64,000 bases of DNA from Atrina japonica (Eukaryota; Mollusca; Bivalvia; Pterioida; Pinnidae): positions 41,566 to 105,565 of the forward strand of contig BROG01001191.1 in the NCBI GenBank assembly GCA_030159075.1, read 5' to 3'. The position numbers and the translations under genes were made by a program. How positions within the stretch are numbered: position 1 is the stretch's first letter; the number at the start of each line of letters is the position of its first letter. Under the pieces are notes generated by a model that had not been told where the DNA came from, ran no database searches, and worked only from the letters and a program-made list of their open reading frames with translations. This document shows, piece by piece, positions 35,001 through 40,846 of the stretch.

Positions 35001-36642
35001 TTGTATGTCACTCCAGTAGGAAACCTGACATTGTTAGAGACTTCTATAACAGACCACTTTCCCTCCAAATACTTAAATCGCCAAATTTGACCCCTGACAA
35101 CTGGTCTGATGCAACTTCATGTACAAACATTTCATTACAGTAGTGGTGCGGACATTGGCCAATGAGATTTATTCAGACCTGTTGGTTATTTGTATATGTT
35201 CAACTAACTGCAGCTTCATTTATACCACCGCTTGAGAGTGATATAACAACACAAGTTATGGTAAAAAGCACTATTCAGAATTAATTCAAATCAAATTAAA
35301 AATAACAAGCATAATGATTATTTCAATAAAAGAGACCCTAAAATATTTGCCTATATCATTATTAAAATTTTACATACAAGTACGATGACTCTTAGAGTCT
35401 CTTGTTGTAAGTTAATGACAAACTGAAAAATACTATATTTGTTTGAGAAACACAAACCCCATGAATGTTCATCATTTGTGATTTTAAAGTTCCAATACCC
35501 AAGTTGGTTGTAATTTTGTTTTTAGGCCCACATTTTTTGTCTGACCACTCTGTTAAATTACAACATCATTTCGAATTCATTCATGTCATTTCCTTTGCTT
35601 AGTCAAATCTGCCTTTATCCACGGCAACTTCAAAGCGTATAAGTAAATTATCTTAATTTCTTACTACAGATACAAAATTATAAATTGAAAATTAAATCTC
35701 TCAGAATTATTCAGTGATGCAGTTGATTAATAAAAAATTTCACGACCTTTCAGAAAAATGCCAAAGATTAAGTACTGGACTTAACAGATTAGAGATAAAA
35801 ATTATAAGCTTGTGATCAATGGTAAATCATTCCCAGTGTGAACCTTCTGTGTCCTAGCAAAACTGCAATGTATCTTGTTGAATTATGATTATCAGTCAGG
35901 TTCATAGCTAGATTAATAAGTTCAAAATGTAGGCTGGAATGTTATAAACAGAGCTGGTCTGGCTCAGTCGGTAGCGTGCTTGACTCTTGATCATTAGGTC
36001 GTGAATTCGAGTCCAGTCAACAGCAGGTCAGTTTTCTGTCCTTCGGATGAGACTTCTGCCCAGTCAATGCAGGTTCGAGCCCCGTCAGAACCTACACTGA
36101 TTTTTGTGAGAAAGTTTGCCAGTTTACTTGCAGAAGGTCAGTGATCTCTTCACAGCCACAGGTAAACAGATTCTCTCCTCCACCATCAAAAACTGGTCGT
36201 CTGACCATATAAATGAAAAATTGTTAACTGTGGCAAAAACACTAGTATTCAAAATCAAATCAAACCGTAGACAACAATAGCAACAATGCAGAAGACATTA
36301 TACTATTTTTTATTCCCCTCCCCTTCTTAAAATACCTTCTTCGTTGCTGCTGTGACTACATGTCCCTTTTAGGGGATTAGTAGTACAGTACTAGCCTGGA
36401 ATTATTTTGAGTCAAGAGTGAATACTGTCGTTGAAAATTTTTTTTACAGTAAATATAAACAAAATGGTCATATTCCGAAGGAATGTAATTTTTGAAATGG
36501 TTGATATGAAAAAGTTAACTTACATTGTCGCAATTAGTTTTAAATGTCCATCAAAGTCTGGGCCGTACTTTGCGTTCTGTGAAAAATTCGATACATCTGT
36601 GGCAGTTGACGATGCACTTGACGGTCTCTGGACGGAATACAT
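3407..36642 (-). CDS. WD40-repeat protein, 5' part (first three coding exons; gene continues past left edge)
   Basis: Joined coding exons, in transcript order: 36642-36524, 34346-34262 and 3557-3407, giving the first 118 residues plus one base. Phases match (2, 0, 1), all donors are GT and all acceptors AG. An in-frame TGA lies three codons before the chosen ATG. Residues 1-30 are a Ser/Ala/Thr-rich, probably disordered leader. Residues 42-75 form a WD40 blade (CCRFSSDGRYLAVGFKDG, then a strand ending IYSVEN). A second blade begins near residue 94 (PVTSIQFQVP) and is cut after ILIAS at the last donor. The exon 2-exon 3 join reads through a blade without a gap, so no exon is missing from the 30.7-kb intron 2. 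WD40 propellers are protein-interaction scaffolds; I cannot name the ortholog from two blades. The gene is head to head with SETD6. Confidence 0.85.
3641..3733 (+). repeat. short palindromic element, family B
   Basis: Nearly identical in its core to the 2971 copy, 84 bp upstream of WD40 exon 3. Confidence 0.8.
4059..4153 (+). repeat. short palindromic element, family B
   Basis: TTAA-bounded copy with GGCCCTCAAAAACAATGAAC at the left and GAGGGGTGAATGAGTTAA at the right. Confidence 0.78.
4324..4500 (+). repeat. SINE family 1 fragment with an inverted copy of its own 3' end
   Basis: The right part reads in plus orientation: GACCGTAAGTGCTGAGCATA through GAGTGGGACGTTAAACAACA to a CAAACAAACAAA tail. 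The left ~47 bp (4327-4373) is the same 3' end inverted, giving a hairpin-like structure. Confidence 0.75.
4670..4950 (+). repeat. diverged dispersed repeat, partner of 58380-58510
   Basis: Both copies share GGGGMATTAGCTGTGTTTACC, then AAGTGCCAAAYCTGG, TTTCTCAAG and ATAGGAATTTC in order. This copy has about 140 bp of extra sequence between the first two blocks. Confidence 0.5.
5555..5643 (+). repeat. short palindromic element, family B
   Basis: Contains CAACCCCTGAAAAACAATGG and ends TTGAACGAGTTAA. Confidence 0.75.
5815..6172. repeat. MITE-like element with degraded ~70-bp inverted termini
   Basis: The left end (AAAAAGACAGTTGATTCACC then AATACTGTATAAATTTG) pairs imperfectly with the right end (CAAATTTATATAATA, AGTGAATCTACTGTC, GTATACTGTCTTTTC). 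The interior is non-coding. Confidence 0.4.
6600..6955 (+). repeat. 63-bp tandem array built on a CAGT-ended element
   Basis: About five copies of a unit containing AATCACTTTGAGTCAGTTAG and AATAGTGAGGTTCCACTGTA. The last three are almost identical. The unit contains one terminus (GGTTCCACTG) of the palindromic mariner-like families, so the array seems to have grown out of such an element. Confidence 0.75.
7370..8010 (+). repeat. ~40-bp minisatellite CAATCACTGACACAAGTTGA... , interrupted
   Basis: Roughly ten diverged copies of a unit whose core is CACTGACACAAGTTGACC followed by TTGGTAAAAACTTTTAAT. The array is split by a 220-bp insertion at about 7478-7696. Confidence 0.75.
7478..7696. mobile_element. 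MITE-like insertion inside the 40-bp array
   Basis: Termini are inverted: left ACAAAATAACAGAAATCATC, right (reverse strand) ACAAAATAATACAGAAGGGA then ATCATTCAGGTTACGAC. The minisatellite unit is interrupted at GTTGACCT and resumes with CCTTGGTCAAAC. No coding capacity. Confidence 0.55.
8156..8715 (+). repeat. degenerate ~190-bp tandem repeat
   Basis: Three diverged units share CAAATTTTAACAAATMAAGTCCC, AACTCTRTAAT, ACAAAAGTCAAAAT and GGAACCAAACAT-like blocks in order. Ends near a GGACAGATGGACAACAG tract. Non-coding. Confidence 0.5.
8717..8903 (+). repeat. foldback element, family A2 (TATAAAGACCACC), plus orientation
   Basis: Begins CAGTGAAAACCTGCTTTAGT and ends CAAGTTTCACTG|TA. It contains four ATAAAGACCA motifs. 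The same element lies inverted at 10498-10674. Confidence 0.75.
9413..9585. repeat. MITE-like element with GGTTTCACTGTA end
   Basis: The left end TACAGTTAAAACCACTGTTA and right end TCTAGGTTTCACTGTA are inverted and keep TA|CAGT ... ACTG|TA borders. The interior repeats the theme TTATTTGAAA. Probably another mariner-type MITE family. Confidence 0.55.
10498..10674 (-). repeat. foldback element, family A2, inverted partner of 8717-8903
   Basis: The reverse complement aligns along its length with 8717-8903: CAGTAAAACCTGCTTTAG... TACAAGTTTCACT. The central GGGACAGCAAAAAACAGTCTT corresponds to AAGACCATTTTTTGCTGTCC. Confidence 0.75.
10735..10825 (-). repeat. tRNA-like SINE head or tRNA-derived fragment
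   Basis: On the minus strand the GGTTTAGGGCATGATGCATG region is followed by a B-box-like GAGTTTGAACCCC. The A box is poor, so this is a degraded Pol III-type head, not a functional tRNA gene. Confidence 0.35.
10895..11112 (+). repeat. diverged element with TCTATTCYGGAYCTTG repeats
   Basis: Starts TACAGTATAATCTGTCTATT and repeats GTCTATTCCGGATTCTGGCC further on, with TAATCTGGACAGGTAG at the end. It shares the TACAGT border of the other foldback families; likely a related MITE. Confidence 0.4.
11920..12065 (+). repeat. bivalve-type interspersed repeat H (AGGTCAAAAGTCAAGGTAC)
   Basis: Contains GGTCAAAAGTCAAGGTACAA, AAAGCTCTGTTCTTAAGGAA and GTGAAATATCAAAACCCTAT. A second copy at 12640-13040 is interrupted at the position corresponding to AGCTCTG|TTCTT. 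Confidence 0.6.
12118..12345 (+). repeat. SINE family 1, 5'-truncated
   Basis: Starts ATCGTGAATTCGAGTCCAGC (the B-box end of the tRNA-like head) and continues through TTCCTGTCCTTCAGATGAGA, GGCCGTAAGTGCCGAGCATA and GGGACGTTAAACAACAATAA to an A-rich CAAACAAAA tail. Confidence 0.85.
12640..13040 (+). repeat. interspersed repeat H, interrupted copy
   Basis: Left part GTCAAAAGTCAAGGTACCAA to AAAGCTC; right part from TCATAAGAAATCTTCAAGTG to GGTGAGCTAAAA. Between them sits a family C palindromic element (12734-12882). Confidence 0.6.
12734..12882. mobile_element. foldback element, family C (GGGCCTGGCACCATAAAGCT)
   Basis: A ~149-bp element with inverted ends GGGCCTGGCACCATAAAGCT and TTTTATGGTGCCAGGCCC. 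The interior is itself imperfectly palindromic around TGAAATCTGATTGGCTGAGA. It splits a copy of repeat H, so it is a genuine insertion. Other copies: 31032-31184 and half a copy at 44101-44222. Confidence 0.75.
13041..14165. other. WD40 gene intronic DNA, nothing recognised
   Basis: AT-rich single-copy-looking sequence without supported genes or clear repeats. Confidence 0.4.
14170..14940 (+). repeat. ~35-bp minisatellite (AGCTAATGTGCTGAAGACAA unit)
   Basis: About 20 copies of a unit combining GCTAATGTGCTGAAGACAAT with ATAGGTCATATATTA. The centre-right copies (14640-14850) are nearly identical and the flanks are diverged and variable in length. Non-coding. Confidence 0.88.
15102..15292 (+). 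repeat. (ATC/CAT)n trinucleotide microsatellite
   Basis: Imperfect TCATCA tract with AAAATCATCATC interruptions. It yields His-rich and Asp-rich open frames on the two strands, which are artefacts of the repeat. Confidence 0.9.
15625..15990 (+). repeat. diverged TE remnant with a ~185-bp internal duplication
   Basis: TTGAGTAATGTTTCTAGACA, ATGTTCATGTGAGGTTTCAT and CTTTGCCCACAATGGACTTA occur twice. It ends with ATGCCGCCAACGCTGAAGCA and a GGTGAGCTAAA tail, a layout common in bivalve interspersed repeats. Confidence 0.6.
16328..16422. repeat. foldback element, family A, short copy
   Basis: Ends GGAACTTGTCTAGAGAGATC and TCTCAAGACAGGTTCTACTG|TA are inverted; the centre is deleted relative to the ~170-bp copies. 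Confidence 0.65.
17220..17381. repeat. foldback element, family A, near-complete copy with TA flanks
   Basis: TA|CAGTGGAATCTGTCTTGAG ... CTCAAGACAGGTTCTGCTG|TA, 162 bp. Both ends keep TA target dinucleotides, as expected for Tc1/mariner-type MITEs. Confidence 0.8.
17755..17845 (-). repeat. short palindromic element, family B, reverse orientation
   Basis: TTAACTCATACACCCCTAAA ... CAGAGGTTGATGAGTTAA, with the core ATTGATTTATGGAAGAATCC being the reverse complement of the other copies. Confidence 0.75.
17955..18100 (+). repeat. dispersed repeat G, copy 1 (partner 42970-43120)
   Basis: Shares TCCAATCTG, GATTCTTAC, AAGGGYTTAGATTTCCC, TGATTATTTTTCTCC and CAAAYACATG in the same order with the copy in a SETD6 intron. 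Confidence 0.6.
18101..20025. other. WD40 gene intronic DNA, nothing recognised
   Basis: AT-rich sequence. Short open frames at 18646-18840 and 18943-19149 show no domain or splice support. Confidence 0.4.
20026..20067 (+). repeat. (GA)n microsatellite
   Basis: About 21 uninterrupted GA dinucleotides. Confidence 0.95.
20648..20872. repeat. MITE-like element containing two perfect CRE octamers
   Basis: Ends CATACCTATTAGGTATTTTC and (reverse strand) CATACCTAGGCTATTCTATT are inverted, followed by matching GAGTTATC blocks. TGACGTCA occurs at 20752-20759 and 20802-20809, with a TGATGTCA variant at 20709-20716. Confidence 0.6.
20875..22600. other. WD40 gene intronic DNA, nothing recognised
   Basis: No supported gene or clear repeat. 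A 61-codon frame at 22181-22366 has no recognisable domain. Confidence 0.4.
22603..22683 (+). repeat. short palindromic element, family B, degraded
   Basis: ACCCTGAAAATCAATAGACT, CTTCTATCCATC and GTCTTTTGGGGGTAAGTTTA follow the family order, with lost TTAA at the left. Confidence 0.6.
23321..23560. repeat. large inverted repeat with one duplicated arm
   Basis: AAGGATTGTTTTTCATTTTT (left) pairs with AAAAAATAAAAAACAATCCTT (right). The centre is a GTGCAGCACAAAGTGCTGCAC hairpin. The right arm block CATTGAATCTTTTTCCATAA then TATATTCCAMGTTTTTCAAA is present twice in tandem. Confidence 0.75.
23570..25060. other. WD40 gene intronic DNA, nothing recognised
   Basis: AT-rich, without supported genes. 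Confidence 0.4.
25069..26738 (+). repeat. 48-bp satellite array, about 35 copies, with trimeric higher-order repeat
   Basis: Unit: GTGATACATGTAAGTTAATA, then TGGAACCTACTACAGAAATC, then CCTCATAG (48 bp, with 47-bp variants). Monomers differ at GGAACC/GGAATC/GCAACC/AGAACC/AGAACG and at AAATCCCTC/AACTCTTC/AACTCCTC. From about 25.9 to 26.5 kb the types GCAACC, AGAACG and GGAACC recur as a ~143-bp trimer. Because 48 is a multiple of 3, repetitive 16-residue open frames arise on both strands; they are not genes. It lies inside intron 2 of the WD40 gene. Confidence 0.95.
26795..26872 (-). repeat. SINE family 2 head fragment
   Basis: On the minus strand: ACCTCTATGGCTGAGTGG, then CTTCTGGTCAGTGCAGGTTC and AAGCCC, i.e. 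the tRNA(Leu/Ser)-like head with A and B boxes. The body is missing. Confidence 0.7.
27183..27359. repeat. foldback element, family A, full-length copy
   Basis: TA|CAGTGAAACCTGTCTTGAA ... CTTAAGACAGGTTCCACTG, 177 bp. This is the best-preserved copy in the window and a useful reference for the interrupted ones at 45.7 and 48.5 kb. Confidence 0.82.
27360..29115. other. WD40 gene intronic DNA, nothing recognised
   Basis: AT-rich, with only short unsupported open frames. Confidence 0.4.
29118..29310 (+). repeat. ~42-bp minisatellite (TAGATCTTGATGTAGGGTTT unit)
   Basis: Between four and five copies of GATCTTGATGTAGGGTTTCA followed by GGTTCTGTGTACCAATGTTT, with point differences. Confidence 0.8.
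29311..30808. other. WD40 gene intronic DNA, nothing recognised
   Basis: AT-rich. The 72-codon frame at 29650-29868 has no domain or splice support. Confidence 0.4.
30810..30902 (+). repeat. short palindromic element, family B
   Basis: AACTCATCAACCCCTGAAAA ... TCAGGGGGAAATAGGTTAA. Confidence 0.75.
31032..31184. repeat. foldback element, family C
   Basis: GGGCCTGGCACCATGATAGT at the left and AAGCTTTGTGGTGCTGGGCCC at the right, with the family core GAAATCTGATTGACTGAGCA. Confidence 0.75.
31400..32110 (+). repeat. highly diverged tandem repeat, T-rich strand
   Basis: ATCTAATTTTCYCC followed by TTTGTCTCAGT recurs near 31664, 31752, 31895 and 32056. The strand is markedly T-rich. Unit lengths vary from roughly 90 to 160 bp, so this is an old, eroded array. 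Confidence 0.4.
32111..34155. other. WD40 gene intronic DNA, nothing recognised
   Basis: No supported gene or repeat. Minus-strand frames at 32955-33640 are short, in AT-rich DNA and show no domain. Confidence 0.4.
34156..34249 (-). repeat. short palindromic element, family B, 11 bp into the intron after WD40 exon 2
   Basis: TTAACCTTATCAACACTG ... TTTAGGGGTGAAAGGGTTAA with TAGACTGGTCTA inside. Diverged, but the ends and length fit. Confidence 0.55.
34262..34346 (-). CDS. WD40 gene coding exon 2
   Basis: An 85-bp exon encoding residues 40-68, the core of the first WD40 blade with the typical FSSDGRYLAVG turn. The acceptor is a TTTTTCAG tract and the donor is GTAATG. A short palindromic element (34156-34249) ends only 11 bp into the following intron. 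Confidence 0.88.
34470..34690 (+). repeat. SINE family 2 (tRNA Leu/Ser-like head)
   Basis: Head CCATGGCTGAGTGGTTAGAA (A box) and GTGCAGGTTCAAGCCCC (B box). Body CCTAAGCTGTTTTTTGTGAG, AAGGCTGGTGGTCTCTTCCT and CACCATTAAAAACTGGCTAC, ending TATAACTGGAAAACTGTTGA; the A-rich tail is lost. Confidence 0.85.
34735..34861. repeat. long inverted repeat with ~55-bp arms
   Basis: Left arm 34735-34789 (TTGATTATCATGTTTATCTT, then GAGTTAGTTAATTTTCAAAA) pairs with right arm 34807-34861, with a 17-bp loop and few mismatches. Located in WD40 intron 1. Confidence 0.85.
34862..35945. other. WD40 gene intron 1 DNA, nothing recognised
   Basis: No supported gene or repeat. Confidence 0.4.
35948..36255 (+). repeat. 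chimeric SINE: family 1 head joined to family 2 body
   Basis: 35948-36051 is the family 1 tRNA-like head (GGTCTGGCTCAGTCGGTAGC, then GTCGTGAATTCGAGTCCAG and TTCGGATGAGAC). From 36055 it becomes family 2, starting within its head (GTCAATGCAGGTTCGAGCCC) and running through its body to a CAAAATCAAATCAAA tail. The switch is abrupt at GAGACTTCTG. Confidence 0.75.
36524..36642 (-). CDS. WD40 gene coding exon 1
   Basis: Holds the start codon (36642-36640) and residues 1-39 plus two bases, and ends at a strong GTAAGT donor. The low-complexity leader precedes the conserved GHLKLIAT stretch that runs into the first blade. In the opposite frame there is an 89-codon open frame, which is only a shadow. 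Confidence 0.85.
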
Positions 36643-37031
36643 CGTGACTCAAGTGTTTAAAATCATGCACATGCAAATTATTCCAAAAGGTTTCTGGTAA
36701 GAAAATCGTCTGCACAGTTCGTCGTTATTGATCATTCAGACTGCTCACCTTGTTGGGATGTAAACTGAGAAGCTCCGCACAGAATGCCAACTTACTAAAT
36801 TTAGAAATGGACCTAAACAGATCGCAGTTTAAAACACGGATTGTCGTCACGGTTCGTGAATCATTTGTTTCAGATAATGTATTATCAAAAATCATTTAAA
36901 CAAAACATCAAATACATAATTTGATTTTTTTTATAAAAATGGGGCAATTTTATCCGTTTAAATCTTAATCATGTAAACATGGTATAAAAAATGTTGAACT
37001 CTTTTAAAAGGAGGTCTAAAAAGTAAAAAAG
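36643..37031. promoter_or_regulatory. putative bidirectional promoter / 5' UTRs between the WD40 gene and SETD6
   Basis: The two divergent start codons are 389 bp apart, so both transcription starts must lie here unless there are upstream non-coding exons. The 36.66-36.86 kb part is visibly richer in CG dinucleotides than the surrounding introns. No clear TATA box or CCAAT box is seen. Both start codons have close in-frame upstream stops (TGA three codons before the WD40 ATG; TAA at 37017-37019 for SETD6), which supports the start choices. Promoter activity is inferred from geometry. Confidence 0.55.
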
Positions 37032-37178
37032 ATGGCTGCGCCCATGAAGAGAGCAGCACACGCCGGAATAAATATTGAAGAAAACAATCCAAAGTTATCA
37101 ACCACTCAATCCCAAGAATGTGCTTTACTCAAATTCGTTACTTGGTGCAGCTCCCACAACTTTGATATCACCAAGAAG
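37032..37178 (+). CDS. SETD6: SETD6 coding exon 1
   Basis: Residues 1-49: a variable N-terminus, then the LLKFVTWC helix that precedes the SET domain. It ends in phase 0 at a weak-looking GTTATT donor, chosen because it joins in frame to VKVSREG in exon 2, the equivalent human junction region. Confidence 0.88.
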
Positions 37179-40100
37179 GTTATTTGGTATTCCATATGTA
37201 CTAGAAGGCCGCAGACACTTGTTTCTATCCCATCATTGGCATCAATGTAATCCCTTTCCCAAAGGGATTACTATCAATGGGGGTAGAAAATTGCGTATTG
37301 TGATTGAATGTGAACTACACAGTACGTGATTTGATAATTGAAATTCTCGACCCTCATTGATAGAAACACGTGTCTGTGTACACTATAGTATAGAAGACCC
37401 ATATAAACAGTGACAACACATTTAAACGGGCAGCACGGTGACGATTACCCCCCCCCCCCCACCTCCCCTCTACTCCAGTAATATTAGGGCTTACTTTACT
37501 TCCTTTACTTCGTATGTTAACGACACAAGTCAAAAGTGTCTCACCATTTAAACCTCTAACATTGTTGGAGTACCCCCCCCCAAAAAAAAACATTTTTAAG
37601 ACAGCAATTTTAGCATTCTAATTACAATATGATGAATAATTTTTATGACTGCAAATGATTTTGGCAGTGATAAGGCTGTTTGTTTCATGATATATTACAG
37701 TTATTAAAATGTACCAGATTGTTGCTAATATGGCACGTTAAAGACATTTAATACATGTATATATAATCAATGTCTTCCTTGATATGTACAATTTGTATGA
37801 TATAAATTTGACTTAAGAAGAATATCACAGGAATTTTGAAAGCAAATAAATTCAGAAGACAGATTTCAGGGTTTTCCCTTACGCATGATTTCTGCGTCTC
37901 TGATGCATAAAATATTTTCAGGATGCAAAATATGAATATTAGTGAGTCCCTAATGATGCACAAAAACTCAGTAATTTTTTTTTCAACATGAGACTGAAAA
38001 TGTGTGCCTTTGTTTTCATATATTTTCTTGAATTTCATTGACTTGGGGACTCACAAATTTACTTAAGGACTCAGGAATTTTGTTCTTGTAGGTCCCTGGG
38101 ACTCGCTGAAATAACATCCTAGGGAAACCCCTGCGATTTGGCTCTTCATTTTGCTAAATGACAGTAGCCCTGACTACGGCCTATCCGTAAGTCCCATGAG
38201 AAAGTTGTTATTACTGATAAATGCTGAAATTTTTTTTCTTATTTCTAGCTATCTATGAAATATTGATGCTGAAGGAAATGCATTTAAAATGATTACTGAT
38301 GCAAATTTATTCTGATTTAATTGTATTTGGGTCTTTTGGGGTAGCGTAAATTGTGCCACTGCATTCAAACACAAAAGTAGCACTAACTTTGTTATAGTCC
38401 AAGTCAAATTAAATCCTAAAACTGAAAAAATATTTGTAAAGCAACCAATCATTGAAGCAGCGATATAACATGTTAGGTTTAATTCATATATTGCTGATCA
38501 AAGTTATATACCGCCAAATTATCCATTTAGAGGGTTGCCTGTTTTAGATAATAGATAGACATACAGACAGATAGATAAATAGACATGCAGACAGATAGAC
38601 AGATAGATAGACATAATGAAAGATAGATAGACAGACAGTTAGATAGACAGATAGATAGGCTAACAGCAAGATAGATAGACAGACATGGTTAGATAAACAA
38701 ATAGATAGCTTACAGAAAGATAGATAGACAGACATAGTTAGATAGACAGATAGATAGGCTTACAGAAAGATAGATAGACAGACAGAAGAAAGATAGATAG
38801 AAATAGTTAGATAAACAAAAAGATAGGCTTACAGAAAGATAAATAGACAGACAGAAGAAGGGTAGATTGACAGACATAATTAGATAAACAAATAGATAGG
38901 CTTACAGAAAGATAGATAGACAGATAGATGAAAGATAGATAGACATATTTAGATAGACAGATAGATAGGCTTACAGAAAAATAGATAGATAGAAGAAAGA
39001 TAGGTAGACAGACATAGATAGATAGATAGGACACTTCAGATACCATTTTTCGGTTTTGAGTTTTATAAATCTGTTTACTCATTTAATGTATGGGTGATCA
39101 AAATCATCTAAAAAACTTTTTCAGTTTCAGATAATATATTTTTATTTTATTTACACATATAAGCAACGTTTATTTGACACACAAACAAATAATTTAAATC
39201 AGCGATAATGTAAAGTTAACCGCTGTTTAAGTACTTGCATGTGTGGATGATCGAAACAATGCAAATAAGTTCAATATATTATATAGCATCAGCTAATAAA
39301 CTATATAAAATGAACAATAAACAATGTTTGTTTGTCACACAAGTGATTGATTTAAATTGCATGCCCCACAGAAAACAGCTTCAATTAAAATCCTATATAG
39401 GTAATTACATTTAAAGAATGAAACCGGTCCTTCTTATTTATATAATAGGCAACTACAGTTGGTAAGCTGCCCTTGAAGGCATTGATGTTAATACAAACAA
39501 TTAATATGATCTCACAAGGGCAATGTTTCTTGCAAAATGAGGTCACAGTCAAATTATGACTTCAAATATTTAGAATATTAGTAGTACTGGAAATAGCAAA
39601 ATTTTGCTCTAGGGAAAGTCCCAATGATATTTATTTGAATATGTCCTTGTGAATGATGCAAGGTCAAATATCAGGCTAAAATGATCTTGGACAGTCTGCA
39701 GAATGTTCTTACGCTCAACAGTGTGCAGCCTCTGTCACTGTTTTACAACATCATGTACATGCATTGTCTCTAAGTTTGCTGCGTGGGAAGGCCTTTGGCC
39801 CATTCAAGCTGCACTCTCTATTCAAAGTTATTGTCTTAATTTTTCAAGGTAAAGGTGTCTAGAGAGGGTTCATGTGCCCAGTATGGTATGGTAGCCATTG
39901 AGGATATTCCTACAGGAGAATGCTTATTCCAAATCCCAAGGAAAGTCTTGCTGTGTCCCATGACATCTGGCATTTCAAAACACCTATCAGACAGTAAGTC
40001 TTTACATTTCCTGTAACAACCTCTTTAATTGCTTTTCATGCCTCTTGTTAAAATTTGTGATACTTCACCTAAAATTAGTGACATCATCATATAAGTGACA

Positions 40101-40769
40101 AAAATCCCTTCTTGGGATGTTTCTTTATTTTTTATTTTGAATAGTGTTTTACGCCACACTCAACAACGGTTATAGAGTGGCGGCCAGTTTTTAATGATAG
40201 AAGAGAGAAACCAGTTGCAATGTACCTGGGAAGAGATCACCGGCCTTCTGCATGTAAACTGGCAAACTTTCTCACAAAAATTAGCTTAGGCTCAAGTGGG
40301 GCTCAACCCTGCACTGACCAGAAGTGAGAGACTTCAGGGTTAAAAATGTGATGCTCTAACCACTCAGCCACAGAGGCCTTTATTGGATGTATAGCAACAA
40401 TCAAACAAAATCATGTGTCTCTTTCATCTCCAATTTCATTGCTCATTTGTCTGTTTTATATATATATACAGTGGAACCTGTCTTGAGAGACCATCCCCAT
40501 TTGCCACTGAAATGTGGTCTCTCAAGACAGGTGGTCTCTCAGCAGAGGTTTTATTTAAAGGCTTATTTAACCAAGTGGTTTTCAGAATGTCATGATAAAG
40601 GAGGCATATACATATGTATTAGAAATGAGACAGATACATAGTACAGTGATGCCTGTCTTAAGAGACCACTCTCAAGAGAGACTTTTTATCTATATCATGT
40701 ATATCTTCATGTATCTGTCTCCTTTATCAAGAAAGTACCTGTATCTGACTTTTCATGAATACATCATAT

Positions 40770-40846
<77 letters not shown>

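Noticed and set aside
36431..36700. 89-codon plus-strand frame
   Set aside because: Antisense shadow of WD40 exon 1, which has correct splice sites and domain sequence on the minus strand.
38544..39082. Minus-strand frames of repeating Tyr-Leu-Ser/Val sequence
   Set aside because: Translations of the GATA/GACA microsatellite.
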